The notes beneath the pieces were generated by a model that saw only the letters and a program-made list of their open reading frames with translations, did no database searches and was not told the origin of the DNA. A program made the position numbers and the translations under genes. From Pseudomonadota bacterium (GTDB lineage Bacteria > Pseudomonadota > Gammaproteobacteria > Burkholderiales > Thiobacillaceae): a DNA stretch of 8,042 nucleotides. The DNA lies in assembly GCA_021821425.1 (NCBI GenBank), contig JAKACL010000131.1, positions 1 through 8,042 on the forward strand. Reading direction: 5' to 3'. Of this stretch, positions 1 through 8,042 are shown one piece after another. Each line of letters starts with the position of its first letter. Within the stretch, counting starts at the first letter, position 1.

Positions 1-66
1 GGCAAGCGTGCCGGCCAGGGCGGCAATAATCAGCAGTACGGCAAATTCGGCAAACGGTTCGTGCAT
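1..66 (-). CDS. N-terminal fragment of a probable cation:proton antiporter (Kef/CPA2-like), cut by window edge
   Basis: Only 22 codons are visible, read leftward from an ATG at 66-64. The peptide begins MHEPFAEFAVLL and runs straight into a hydrophobic stretch ending LAGTLA. A short acidic lead followed at once by a first membrane helix is typical of Kef/YbaL-type CPA2 monovalent cation:proton antiporters, and I recognise this style of N-terminus from that group, but 22 residues cannot prove it. An in-frame ATG at 111-109 would add 15 polar, arginine-rich residues (MVAAWLERNWSRNRS). I prefer the ATG at 66 because it gives a normal transporter start. Neither start has a strong Shine-Dalgarno sequence. 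The gene lies 69 bases past the stop of the CvrA-like antiporter on the same strand, so it is probably the third gene of the leftward operon. Any other polytopic membrane protein remains possible. Confidence 0.5.
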   Translation of the reverse strand, partial: MHEPFAEFAVLLIIAALAGTLA

Positions 67-135
67 GCTTCTGTTCCGACTCCAGTTCCGCTCAAGCCAG
101 GCAGCGACCATGTTGGCCGCAAACCTGTCGCCCGG

Positions 136-1872
136 CTAGTTCCTTTCTTCCAGATGGGTAGGAATTCTCAAGCCCACCTGGGTGATGCGGCCGGCAGTAA
201 TGGACCGTATCACGAACTCCAGCTTGCCCAGGCGCACGCGGTCGCCCACTACCGGTTTTCCGGGCAAACTGAGATTGAGGAATTCCTCCAGGGTCTTGCC
301 GGCCATTTCCGGCGGCAGCGGCAGCCAGTATTGCGCCGCCACGCTCTCCATCTTCGCATCGCCGCGCAGGATAAAGTCGCCGTAGAACTGGCGCTTTTCC
401 AGGTAGGCCGGCGCGGCTGCCGTAGTGAGCATGTCGCCCAGCGCTGCGCTGTCCGTGTTGCGCGCCAGCAGATAAAGCATGTCGCCGACCGCCAGCTTGC
501 CGGCCGCCTCGGGTGCCAGCGCCTCGCCATTGCGCAGCACCGTGACCAGCCTGGCCTCGCCCGGCAGGCGCAGTTCGCCTGCTTCGCGCCCGACCGGCTG
601 CGCGTTGTCAGTCAGCGGATAGCCGAGGAAAACATGGCCGTTGGCCTGGGCCGCCATCAGCTCGTGGCGTTCCGCCGCCTCGGGCGCCGGCGGCACCTGC
701 AGGCGCAGGAAGCGTGCCAGTGCAGGAATGGTCCAGCCCTGCAGCGTCAGCGAAATGATCACCACGAAGAAGGCGACATCGAGTATCAGCGGCGCCTCCG
801 GAATGCCGGCCAGCAGCGGGAACAGCGCCAGGATGATGGGCACCGCCCCACGCAGTCCGACCCAGGAGATGAACACCTGCTCGCGCCAGGGAAAATGGAA
901 AGGCAGCAGACACAGCCATACCGCCAGCGGCCGCGCCACGAACATCAGCACCAGTGCAATGGCCAGCGCGGCCGGCGCATGCGCGATGAGGTCACTGGGA
1001 GTGGCGAGCAGGCCCAGCATGAGAAACATGCCGATCTGCGACAGCCAGGAGAGGCCGTTGTGTACCTGCAGGATGTTGGTCGACTCGCGCGGGCTGCGGT
1101 TGCCCACGATGACGCCACACAGGTAGACAGCCAGGAAGCCGCTACCTCCGAGCACCGTGGTTGAGCTGTAAATCAGCAGCCCGCCGGCGAGAATCAGCAT
1201 GGGATACATGCCGCGCTCCAGCGGCAGTCTGTTGACCAGCCACACCAGCAGCCAGCCGCCCCCCAATCCGGCGACCAGGCCGAGGCCCATCTGCTGCGCC
1301 AGCAACAGCAGGGTCTCCCATCCGGGCACGCGCTCGCCGGCGAGAATCAGTTCAATGAGCGCGATGGTGAGCAAGGCCGCCATGGGGTCGTTGCTGCCGG
1401 ATTCGATCTCCAGCGTCGCCGCCACCCGTTCCTTCAGTGCGAGGCCTTTGGCATGCAGCAAGGCGAACACCGCCGCCGCGTCGGTGGAGCCGACCACGGC
1501 ACCGACCAGCATGCCCTCGAGCAGACCGAAATCCAGCACCCAGGCGGCGAACAGGCCGGTAACCACACAGGTGATCAGCACGCCCAGTATGGCCAGCATC
1601 GAGGCCGGCTTCAGACTGGCGCGAAAACTTTCCGCGCGGGTGTTGAGTCCGCCGTCGAGCAGGATGACGGCGAGCGCCACGCTGCCTACGGTATAGGCAA
1701 TGCCGCTGTCGTCAAACTGAATGCCGCCCGGCCCGTCTTCGCCGGCGAGCATGCCCACTGCCAGGAACACCAGCAACAGCGGCATGCCGATGCGATAAGA
1801 CAGCGCGCTGCCAAGTATGGCAGCCAGCAGCAGCACCGCGCCGGCGAGGACATATTGGTTGATAAGCTCCAT
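136..1872 (-). CDS. cvrA: Potassium/proton antiporter of the CvrA/NhaP2 type (CPA1 family)
   Basis: This 578-residue inner-membrane antiporter probably exchanges K+ (or Na+) for H+ and so supports cation, volume and pH homeostasis. Residues 1-390 form the polytopic exchanger domain. Clear family landmarks are ILLDGG at 70-75, GSTDAAAVF at 128-136, ESGSNDP at 157-163 (D162 is the expected transport aspartate of the ND pair), GSGFLAVYLCG at 243-253 and WVGLRGAVPI at 337-346 with the conserved arginine R341. The soluble tail resembles a TrkA-C/RCK_C domain at about 403-485 and a CorC/HlyC-type associated domain at about 495-575, including FYGDFIL at 496-502, the same order as in E. coli CvrA/NhaP2. 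The length also matches that protein as I recall it. The ATG at 1872-1870 lies 3 bases after the upstream ATPase stop and lacks an obvious Shine-Dalgarno, which suggests translational coupling. The RCK_C-like tail suggests ligand gating. The transported ion cannot be read from sequence. Confidence 0.93.
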   Translation of the reverse strand: MELINQYVLAGAVLLLAAILGSALSYRIGMPLLLVFLAVGMLAGEDGPGGIQFDDSGIAYTVGSVALAVILLDGGLNTRAESFRASLKPASMLAILGVLITCVVTGLFAAWVLDFGLLEGMLVGAVVGSTDAAAVFALLHAKGLALKERVAATLEIESGSNDPMAALLTIALIELILAGERVPGWETLLLLAQQMGLGLVAGLGGGWLLVWLVNRLPLERGMYPMLILAGGLLIYSSTTVLGGSGFLAVYLCGVIVGNRSPRESTNILQVHNGLSWLSQIGMFLMLGLLATPSDLIAHAPAALAIALVLMFVARPLAVWLCLLPFHFPWREQVFISWVGLRGAVPIILALFPLLAGIPEAPLILDVAFFVVIISLTLQGWTIPALARFLRLQVPPAPEAAERHELMAAQANGHVFLGYPLTDNAQPVGREAGELRLPGEARLVTVLRNGEALAPEAAGKLAVGDMLYLLARNTDSAALGDMLTTAAAPAYLEKRQFYGDFILRGDAKMESVAAQYWLPLPPEMAGKTLEEFLNLSLPGKPVVGDRVRLGKLEFVIRSITAGRITQVGLRIPTHLEERN

Positions 1873-1875
1873 CAG

Positions 1876-4584
<2,709 letters not shown>

Positions 4585-4591
4585 GCGTCGT

Positions 4592-4595
4592 CTCC
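4592..4595 (-). promoter_or_regulatory. Ribosome binding site deciding the TTG start of the P-type ATPase
   Basis: On the minus strand GGAG is followed by the 7-base spacer ACGACGC and then TTG at 4584. The in-frame codons just upstream include no ATG or GTG. This is the clearest Shine-Dalgarno in the window and supports initiation at the rare codon TTG, which gives a normal family N-terminus (MQNDEQTTPWHALS). Confidence 0.65.
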
Positions 4596-4660
4596 GGTTT
4601 ATGGTTAAGCCAGGCGGCGGCGGCGGATTTCACGCGGGTGCGGGGAATATCGGCACGCCC

Positions 4661-4666
4661 TACAAT
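4661..4666 (+). promoter_or_regulatory. Possible -10 box (TACAAT) for the Na+/phosphate transporter gene
   Basis: TACAAT matches the sigma-70 -10 consensus at five of six positions and lies in an AT-rich patch within otherwise GC-rich sequence. It would place the transcription start near 4673 and leave a leader of about 24 bases. No recognisable -35 hexamer lies 16-18 bases upstream, so the promoter would be weak or activator-dependent. I found no convincing promoter for the leftward ATPase gene in the same gap. Confidence 0.3.
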
Positions 4667-4667
4667 T

Positions 4668-4687
4668 GTGTCATATATCAATGACAC
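4668..4687. promoter_or_regulatory. Perfect inverted repeat, candidate operator in the divergent promoter region
   Basis: The arms GTGTCAT (4668-4674) and ATGACAC (4681-4687) are exact reverse complements around a 6-base AT-rich spacer (ATATCA). The dyad ends 9 bases before the ATG at 4697 and would overlap the transcription start predicted from the TACAAT box at 4661, a good position for a repressor. It lies between the two divergent gene strings, so one regulator could act on both. The left arm contains TGTCAT, like half of a Pho box, but the second copy is inverted instead of direct. The symmetry is seen directly; the operator role is inferred. Confidence 0.45.
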
Positions 4688-4696
4688 GGATTTGCG

Positions 4697-6337
4697 ATGT
4701 CTGTTCCATCATTCGCCGGCGGCCTGGCCGGCGGCATCGGTTTGTTCCTGCTCGGCATGTGGCTGATGACCGATGGCCTCAAGCTTGCCGCCGGCCCGGC
4801 GCTGGAACGCATCCTTGCACGCTCCACCGGCACGCGCCTCAAGGGCCTGGCCTCGGGGGTGCTGATCACCGCGCTGGTGCAGTCGTCGACTGCCGTGACG
4901 ATCGCCGCCATCGGCTTCGTCAATGCCGGTTTGCTGGCACTGGGCAATGCCTTGTGGGTACTGTTCGGCGCCAATGTCGGCACCACCATGACCGGCTGGC
5001 TGGTGGCGGTGGTCGGACTCAACTTCAAGATCGAGGCATTGGCATTGCCGATGATCGGCATAGGCATGGTCCTGCACTTCACTGGCGAAGGCAGGCGGCA
5101 AGGGGCACTTGGCATGACGCTGGCCGGCTTCGGCGTGCTGTTTCTCGGTATCGACATCCTGAAGGACACGTTCACCGATCTAGGCAGCCAAATGACGCTG
5201 CCAGGCGGCAGCGGCGTGCTCGGCGTGCTGGCTCACATCGGTGCGGGCATATTGCTGACTGTGCTGATGCAGTCCTCCAGTGCGGCCCTGGCCGTGGCAC
5301 TGACCGCCGCGCAGGGCGGGCTGATCGACATCACGCCCGCGGCGGCCGTAGTGATCGGCGCCAACATCGGCACTACGGCCACCGCCATTTTCGCCGCTCT
5401 CAAGGCCACTTCGAATGCCCGCCGGGCTGCGGCTGCGCATGTGCTGTTCAACCTCCTGACTGGCGTAGTGGCCTTGCTGCTTCTGCCCTGGATGATCGAT
5501 GCGATCGAGGATGTCCGCGCCCTGCTTGAACTGGAAGCGGCGCCCGCGGTGACACTCGCGCTGTTCCATACCGCCTTCAATGTGCTGGGCGTGGTGCTGA
5601 TGTGGCCGCTGGCCGAGCATCTGGCCAAGTTCCTTGCGCGGCGTTTCCGCACCACGGAGGAAGACGAAGCGCGCCCGCGCCATCTGGACGAGACGGTGCT
5701 GAGCGTGCCCGCCATGGCATTGAACGCACTGATCGAGGAAGTGCGGCGCACCGGCAAGATCGCCCTGCGCGCCGCCGAACGTGTCATGCGGGCCACAGGC
5801 GCAGCCCTGCCCGGCAGGCAGCCCGAGCAGGCCATCGTGGCCCAGCTGAATGTCGCCATTGCCCGCTTCATCACGCGCCTGCACGGGGTCAGCATGGCGA
5901 CGGAAAGCGCCCAGCGCCTGCCGCTCATCCTGCGCGTGGCGCGCTATTACGATGCCGTGGCCGAACTGGCCACCGAACTCGCGGTCATGCCATCCGCCCC
6001 CGCGCTGCCCAAACCCGCGCTGGCCGAGCAGATGCAAGATTTTCTCAATGCCGCACAAACCTGGCTGCATACTTCGGTTCACTCCCCCGAGCTTTGCGGT
6101 GCCAAGGCCATACAGCCGGAACTGACGCAGCGTTACCAGGAACTGAAAGCGGCCCTGCTCGAAGCCGGCGCCCAAGGAGAGATCGAGGTGCACGACATGG
6201 AACTCGGCCTGCGCCGTATCAGCCGCATCAGGAGAATGCTCGAACAATCTCTAAAGGCTGCAGACCTGTTGAATGAACTGGGCGCTTCCGACGCCAGGCC
6301 TGCCGAGAAGCCGAAGGCTGAAGCGGCGCCCGAATGA
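4697..6337 (+). CDS. Na+/phosphate cotransporter family protein with PhoU-like C-terminal domain (NptA/YjbB type)
   Basis: This 546-residue membrane protein is expected to move inorganic phosphate coupled to Na+; the bacterial YjbB branch is linked to phosphate export. The two inverted PNaS repeats are clear: the first carries QSSTA at 62-66 and GANVGTT at 91-97, the second QSSSA at 192-196 and GANIGTT at 221-227. The membrane part spans about residues 5-312. A helical, charged region at about 335-525 follows and has the length and character of a PhoU-like domain, which fits the NptA/YjbB layout. The last residues (530-546) are rich in Ala, Pro, Lys and Glu and look unstructured. The ATG at 4697 has only a weak GGA 6 bases upstream. 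The gene is transcribed away from the P-type ATPase. Transport direction and true substrate are not decided by sequence. Family assignment is secure. Confidence 0.92.
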   Translation: MSVPSFAGGLAGGIGLFLLGMWLMTDGLKLAAGPALERILARSTGTRLKGLASGVLITALVQSSTAVTIAAIGFVNAGLLALGNALWVLFGANVGTTMTGWLVAVVGLNFKIEALALPMIGIGMVLHFTGEGRRQGALGMTLAGFGVLFLGIDILKDTFTDLGSQMTLPGGSGVLGVLAHIGAGILLTVLMQSSSAALAVALTAAQGGLIDITPAAAVVIGANIGTTATAIFAALKATSNARRAAAAHVLFNLLTGVVALLLLPWMIDAIEDVRALLELEAAPAVTLALFHTAFNVLGVVLMWPLAEHLAKFLARRFRTTEEDEARPRHLDETVLSVPAMALNALIEEVRRTGKIALRAAERVMRATGAALPGRQPEQAIVAQLNVAIARFITRLHGVSMATESAQRLPLILRVARYYDAVAELATELAVMPSAPALPKPALAEQMQDFLNAAQTWLHTSVHSPELCGAKAIQPELTQRYQELKAALLEAGAQGEIEVHDMELGLRRISRIRRMLEQSLKAADLLNELGASDARPAEKPKAEAAPE

Positions 6338-6467
6338 CTCCGGGTTTGTGGCGGGGTGTTGCTGCCGCCCAGCCGGCATACTTGCGGCAAAGGGCAATCG
6401 CCCGTAGCGTCCTAAATGAAGCGCCAGCGGACACCCATCGCGCATAGATAATGAAGCCGTCTCCCCC
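6338..6467. other. Intergenic spacer with several short inverted repeats, no gene seen
   Basis: This 130-base gap holds GGCGG (6350-6354) facing CCGCC (6365-6369), GCCG (6372-6375) facing CGGC (6385-6388), TTGC-G-GCAA (6382-6390), and GGGC-AATC-GCCC (6392-6403). None is followed by a T run, so I do not call an intrinsic terminator. The second half is less GC-rich and includes GATAAT at 6447-6452, a possible -10 box. Small open frames across it look non-coding. The palindrome cluster could be a dispersed REP-like element. Confidence 0.4.
6447..6452 (+). promoter_or_regulatory. Possible -10 box (GATAAT) before the Na+/Ca2+ exchanger gene
   Basis: GATAAT matches the -10 consensus at five of six positions and begins 21 bases before the ATG at 6468. 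It would place the RNA start near 6459, leaving a leader under 10 bases. That would fit the missing Shine-Dalgarno (the start is preceded by CTCCCCC) and near-leaderless translation. No good -35 hexamer is visible, so this stays tentative. Confidence 0.22.
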
Positions 6468-7487
6468 ATGATGCAGGACATCGTTGCTATCTGGCTCTCG
6501 CTGCTCGCCTGCCTCGCGGTGATCGGCTTTGCCGGCGCCAGGCTTTCGCGCTACGGCGACATCATCGCCGAAAAGAGCGGGCTCAGCCGCGGCTGGATCG
6601 GCCTGACCCTGCTGGCCACGATCACTTCGCTGCCCGAGCTGGTCACCGGCCTGTCGGCGGTGACCATCGCCCAGGCGCCGGACATCGCCGTGGGCGACAT
6701 CCTGGGCAGCTGCGTCTTCAACCTGTTCATCATCGTGCTGCTCGATTTTCTGCATCGCAAGGAATCCATCTACACCCGCGCGCACCAGGGCAACGTGCTG
6801 TCTGCGGGATATGGCGTCGTGCTCATCGGCTTCGTCGGTTTCAACCTGCTGCTCTATCGCGATGCGAGCTTTCCTTCGCTCGGCCATGTCGGGCTCTACA
6901 CGCCGATCATCCTGCTGCTTTATCCGGTGGTGATGCGCTCGCTCTACCGCTACGAAAAGGAGCAGTTCAGCCAGTACGTCGAAGAACGCACCGAGCTTTA
7001 TCCGGAGACGAGCCTCAAGCAAGCGGCACAAGGCTTTGCCTTGGCGTCGATCGCGGTGGTTGCTGCCGGCATCTGGCTCCCCTTCATCGCCAAGGATCTG
7101 GCCCAGGCAATGGCGTGGGAGCAAAGCTTCGTCGGCACCCTGTTTGTCGCCGCAGTCACCTCCGCCCCCGAGGTTGCCGTCACGCTGGCAGCCCTGCGCC
7201 TGGGCGCGGTCGACCTGGCCATCGGCAATCTTCTGGGCAGCAACCTATTCGACATCCTCCTCGTCGCCATCGACGACCTCGCCTATCTGCCCGGCCCGCT
7301 GCTGGCTGAAGTATCCACTTCCCATGCCGCCTCCGCCTTCTCGGCCATGATGATGAGCGGGCTCGCGGTTGTCGGCCTCCTGCTGCGGCCCGCTTCGCGT
7401 GTCGTGCGCACGGTGAGCTGGATCAGCCTGTTGCTGTTGGTCATCTATCTGTTGAACACCCTGTTCCTCTATCTCTATGGCCACTGA
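6468..7487 (+). CDS. Sodium/calcium exchanger family protein (CaCA family, YrbG/NCX-like)
   Basis: This 339-residue inner-membrane exchanger probably swaps Ca2+ (or another cation) for Na+ or H+. About ten membrane helices and both alpha repeats are present. Alpha-1 contains TSLPEL at 53-58 and GSCVFN at 80-85; alpha-2 contains TSAPEV at 231-236 and GSNLFD at 257-262. By spacing these give the ion-site residues known from NCX_Mj: T53, S54, E57, S81, N85 in the first repeat and T231, S232, E235, S258, D262 in the second, so the site looks intact. A polar loop at about 160-187 separates the halves. Start: ATG at 6468 or the adjacent ATG at 6471; no Shine-Dalgarno precedes either. The end overlaps the next ATPase gene by 11 bases, implying co-transcription and probably coupled translation. 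Ion selectivity is not readable from sequence. Confidence 0.9.
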   Translation: MMQDIVAIWLSLLACLAVIGFAGARLSRYGDIIAEKSGLSRGWIGLTLLATITSLPELVTGLSAVTIAQAPDIAVGDILGSCVFNLFIIVLLDFLHRKESIYTRAHQGNVLSAGYGVVLIGFVGFNLLLYRDASFPSLGHVGLYTPIILLLYPVVMRSLYRYEKEQFSQYVEERTELYPETSLKQAAQGFALASIAVVAAGIWLPFIAKDLAQAMAWEQSFVGTLFVAAVTSAPEVAVTLAALRLGAVDLAIGNLLGSNLFDILLVAIDDLAYLPGPLLAEVSTSHAASAFSAMMMSGLAVVGLLLRPASRVVRTVSWISLLLLVIYLLNTLFLYLYGH

Positions 7488-8042
7488 TCCACGCAAGCAG
7501 CCCTGGCATTGCCTCGACGGCGAGCAGATCGCCGCCCATCTGGATGTCGACCTGGTCAAGGGGCTGTCGGTGCAAGCCGCCGAATCGCGGCTCAAGCAGG
7601 CGGGGCCCAATGTCCTGCGCGAGGCGGGCAGGCGCCACCCCCTGGTCATGCTGGCCGCGCAATTCACCGACTTCATGATCCTGGTGCTGATCGCGGCCGC
7701 CGTGGTCGCCGGCATCGCCGGCGACCCGCAGGACGCCATCGCCATCATGGTCATCGTGCTGCTCAATGGCATGGTCGGATTCATCCAGGAATACCGGGCC
7801 GAGCGCGCCATGGCGGCGCTGAAAAAAATGGCCGCGCCGCAGGCGCGCGTGATCCGCGGCGGACAGCCCATGCTCATCGATGCGGCAGAACTGGTGCCGG
7901 GCGATCTGGTTGAGCTGGAGGCGGGCAATATCGTGCCGGCCGACCTGCGTCTGACCGAACTGGCCGCGCTCAAGGTCGACGAATCCGCACTTACCGGCGA
8001 ATCGCAGGCAGTCGAAAAACAGCTCGCACAACTGGGCGAGGC
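7477..8042 (+). CDS. P-type cation-transporting ATPase, N-terminal part, cut by window edge
   Basis: The first 188 residues of a second P2-type ATPase are visible, starting MATDPRKQPWHCLDG, with no stop before the window edge. An N-terminal cation-ATPase domain (about 9-65) is followed by M1 (about 62-82), M2 (about 86-103) and the first part of the actuator, with LVPGDLVELEAGNIVPADLRL at about 139-159 and ALTGES at 171-176, where TGES is the dephosphorylation loop. The phosphorylation site and ion-site helices M4-M6 lie outside the window, so the substrate is open. It is related to, but clearly different from, the complete ATPase at 1876-4584, so it is not a recent duplicate. The ATG lies inside the end of the exchanger gene (11-base overlap) with no clear Shine-Dalgarno. 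It is probably co-transcribed with the exchanger, and a Ca2+-type role would fit that neighbour, but this is inference. Confidence 0.9.
   Translation, partial: MATDPRKQPWHCLDGEQIAAHLDVDLVKGLSVQAAESRLKQAGPNVLREAGRRHPLVMLAAQFTDFMILVLIAAAVVAGIAGDPQDAIAIMVIVLLNGMVGFIQEYRAERAMAALKKMAAPQARVIRGGQPMLIDAAELVPGDLVELEAGNIVPADLRLTELAALKVDESALTGESQAVEKQLAQLGE

Noticed and set aside
1..111. Longer start at 111 for the left-edge antiporter fragment
   Set aside because: It adds 15 polar, Arg-rich residues before the natural MHEPF start and has no better ribosome site; the ATG at 66 is the simpler choice, though not proven.
61..1164. 367-codon plus-strand open frame opposite the CvrA-like gene
   Set aside because: It has low-complexity His/Arg/Gln-rich composition and no motif, and the opposite strand carries an unmistakable antiporter. 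It is a GC-driven shadow frame.
4668..4687. Pho box for phosphate control
   Set aside because: A Pho box is a direct repeat of TGTCA-like units at 11-base spacing. Here the second unit is inverted, so PhoB binding is not supported.
5180..6247. 355-codon minus-strand open frame opposite the phosphate-transporter gene
   Set aside because: It is Gly/His/Gln-rich with no recognisable features, while the plus strand shows two QSS repeats and GAN(V/I)GTT motifs.
6350..6403. Rho-independent terminator after the phosphate-transporter gene
   Set aside because: The stems are only 4-5 bases and none is followed by a run of T, so a terminator call would not be supported.

Overview
The window is a compact block of membrane ion-transport genes from a GC-rich bacterium. 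Base composition is above 60% GC by eye, third codon positions favour G and C, and spacers are short. The protein types (CvrA/NhaP2-like antiporter, NptA/YjbB-like transporter with a PhoU-like tail, P2-type ATPases) suggest a proteobacterium, most likely beta or gamma. That placement is inference; no rRNA or other phylogenetic marker is present. I see no tRNA, rRNA, CRISPR array, insertion sequence or phage gene.

The layout is two divergent gene strings around a 112-base regulatory gap (4585-4696). Leftward on the minus strand come a P2-type cation-transporting ATPase (4584-1876, TTG start behind a GGAG ribosome site), a CvrA/NhaP2-type K+/H+ antiporter (1872-136, only 3 bases after the ATPase stop), and the first 22 codons of what looks like a second, Kef/CPA2-like antiporter (66-1, cut by the window edge). 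Rightward on the plus strand come a Na+/phosphate cotransporter-family protein with a PhoU-like tail (4697-6337), a spacer of 130 bases with several short inverted repeats, a Na+/Ca2+ exchanger-family protein (6468-7487), and the N-terminal 188 residues of a second P-type ATPase (7477-8042, cut by the edge), which overlaps the exchanger gene by 11 bases.

All six genes move cations or cation-coupled phosphate: two ATP-driven pumps, two proton antiporters, one Na+-coupled phosphate transporter and one Na+/Ca2+-type exchanger. A reasonable reading is a cation and pH homeostasis locus in which the pumps and H+ antiporters shape the cation gradients used by the exchanger and the phosphate transporter. 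This joint role is inferred from gene order only. The two points that most deserve follow-up are the replaced M5/M6 ion-site residues in the complete ATPase, and a perfect 7-base inverted repeat between a possible -10 box and the start codon of the phosphate-transporter gene. I did not find a wholly new system; the families are known and the novelty lies in details and combination.
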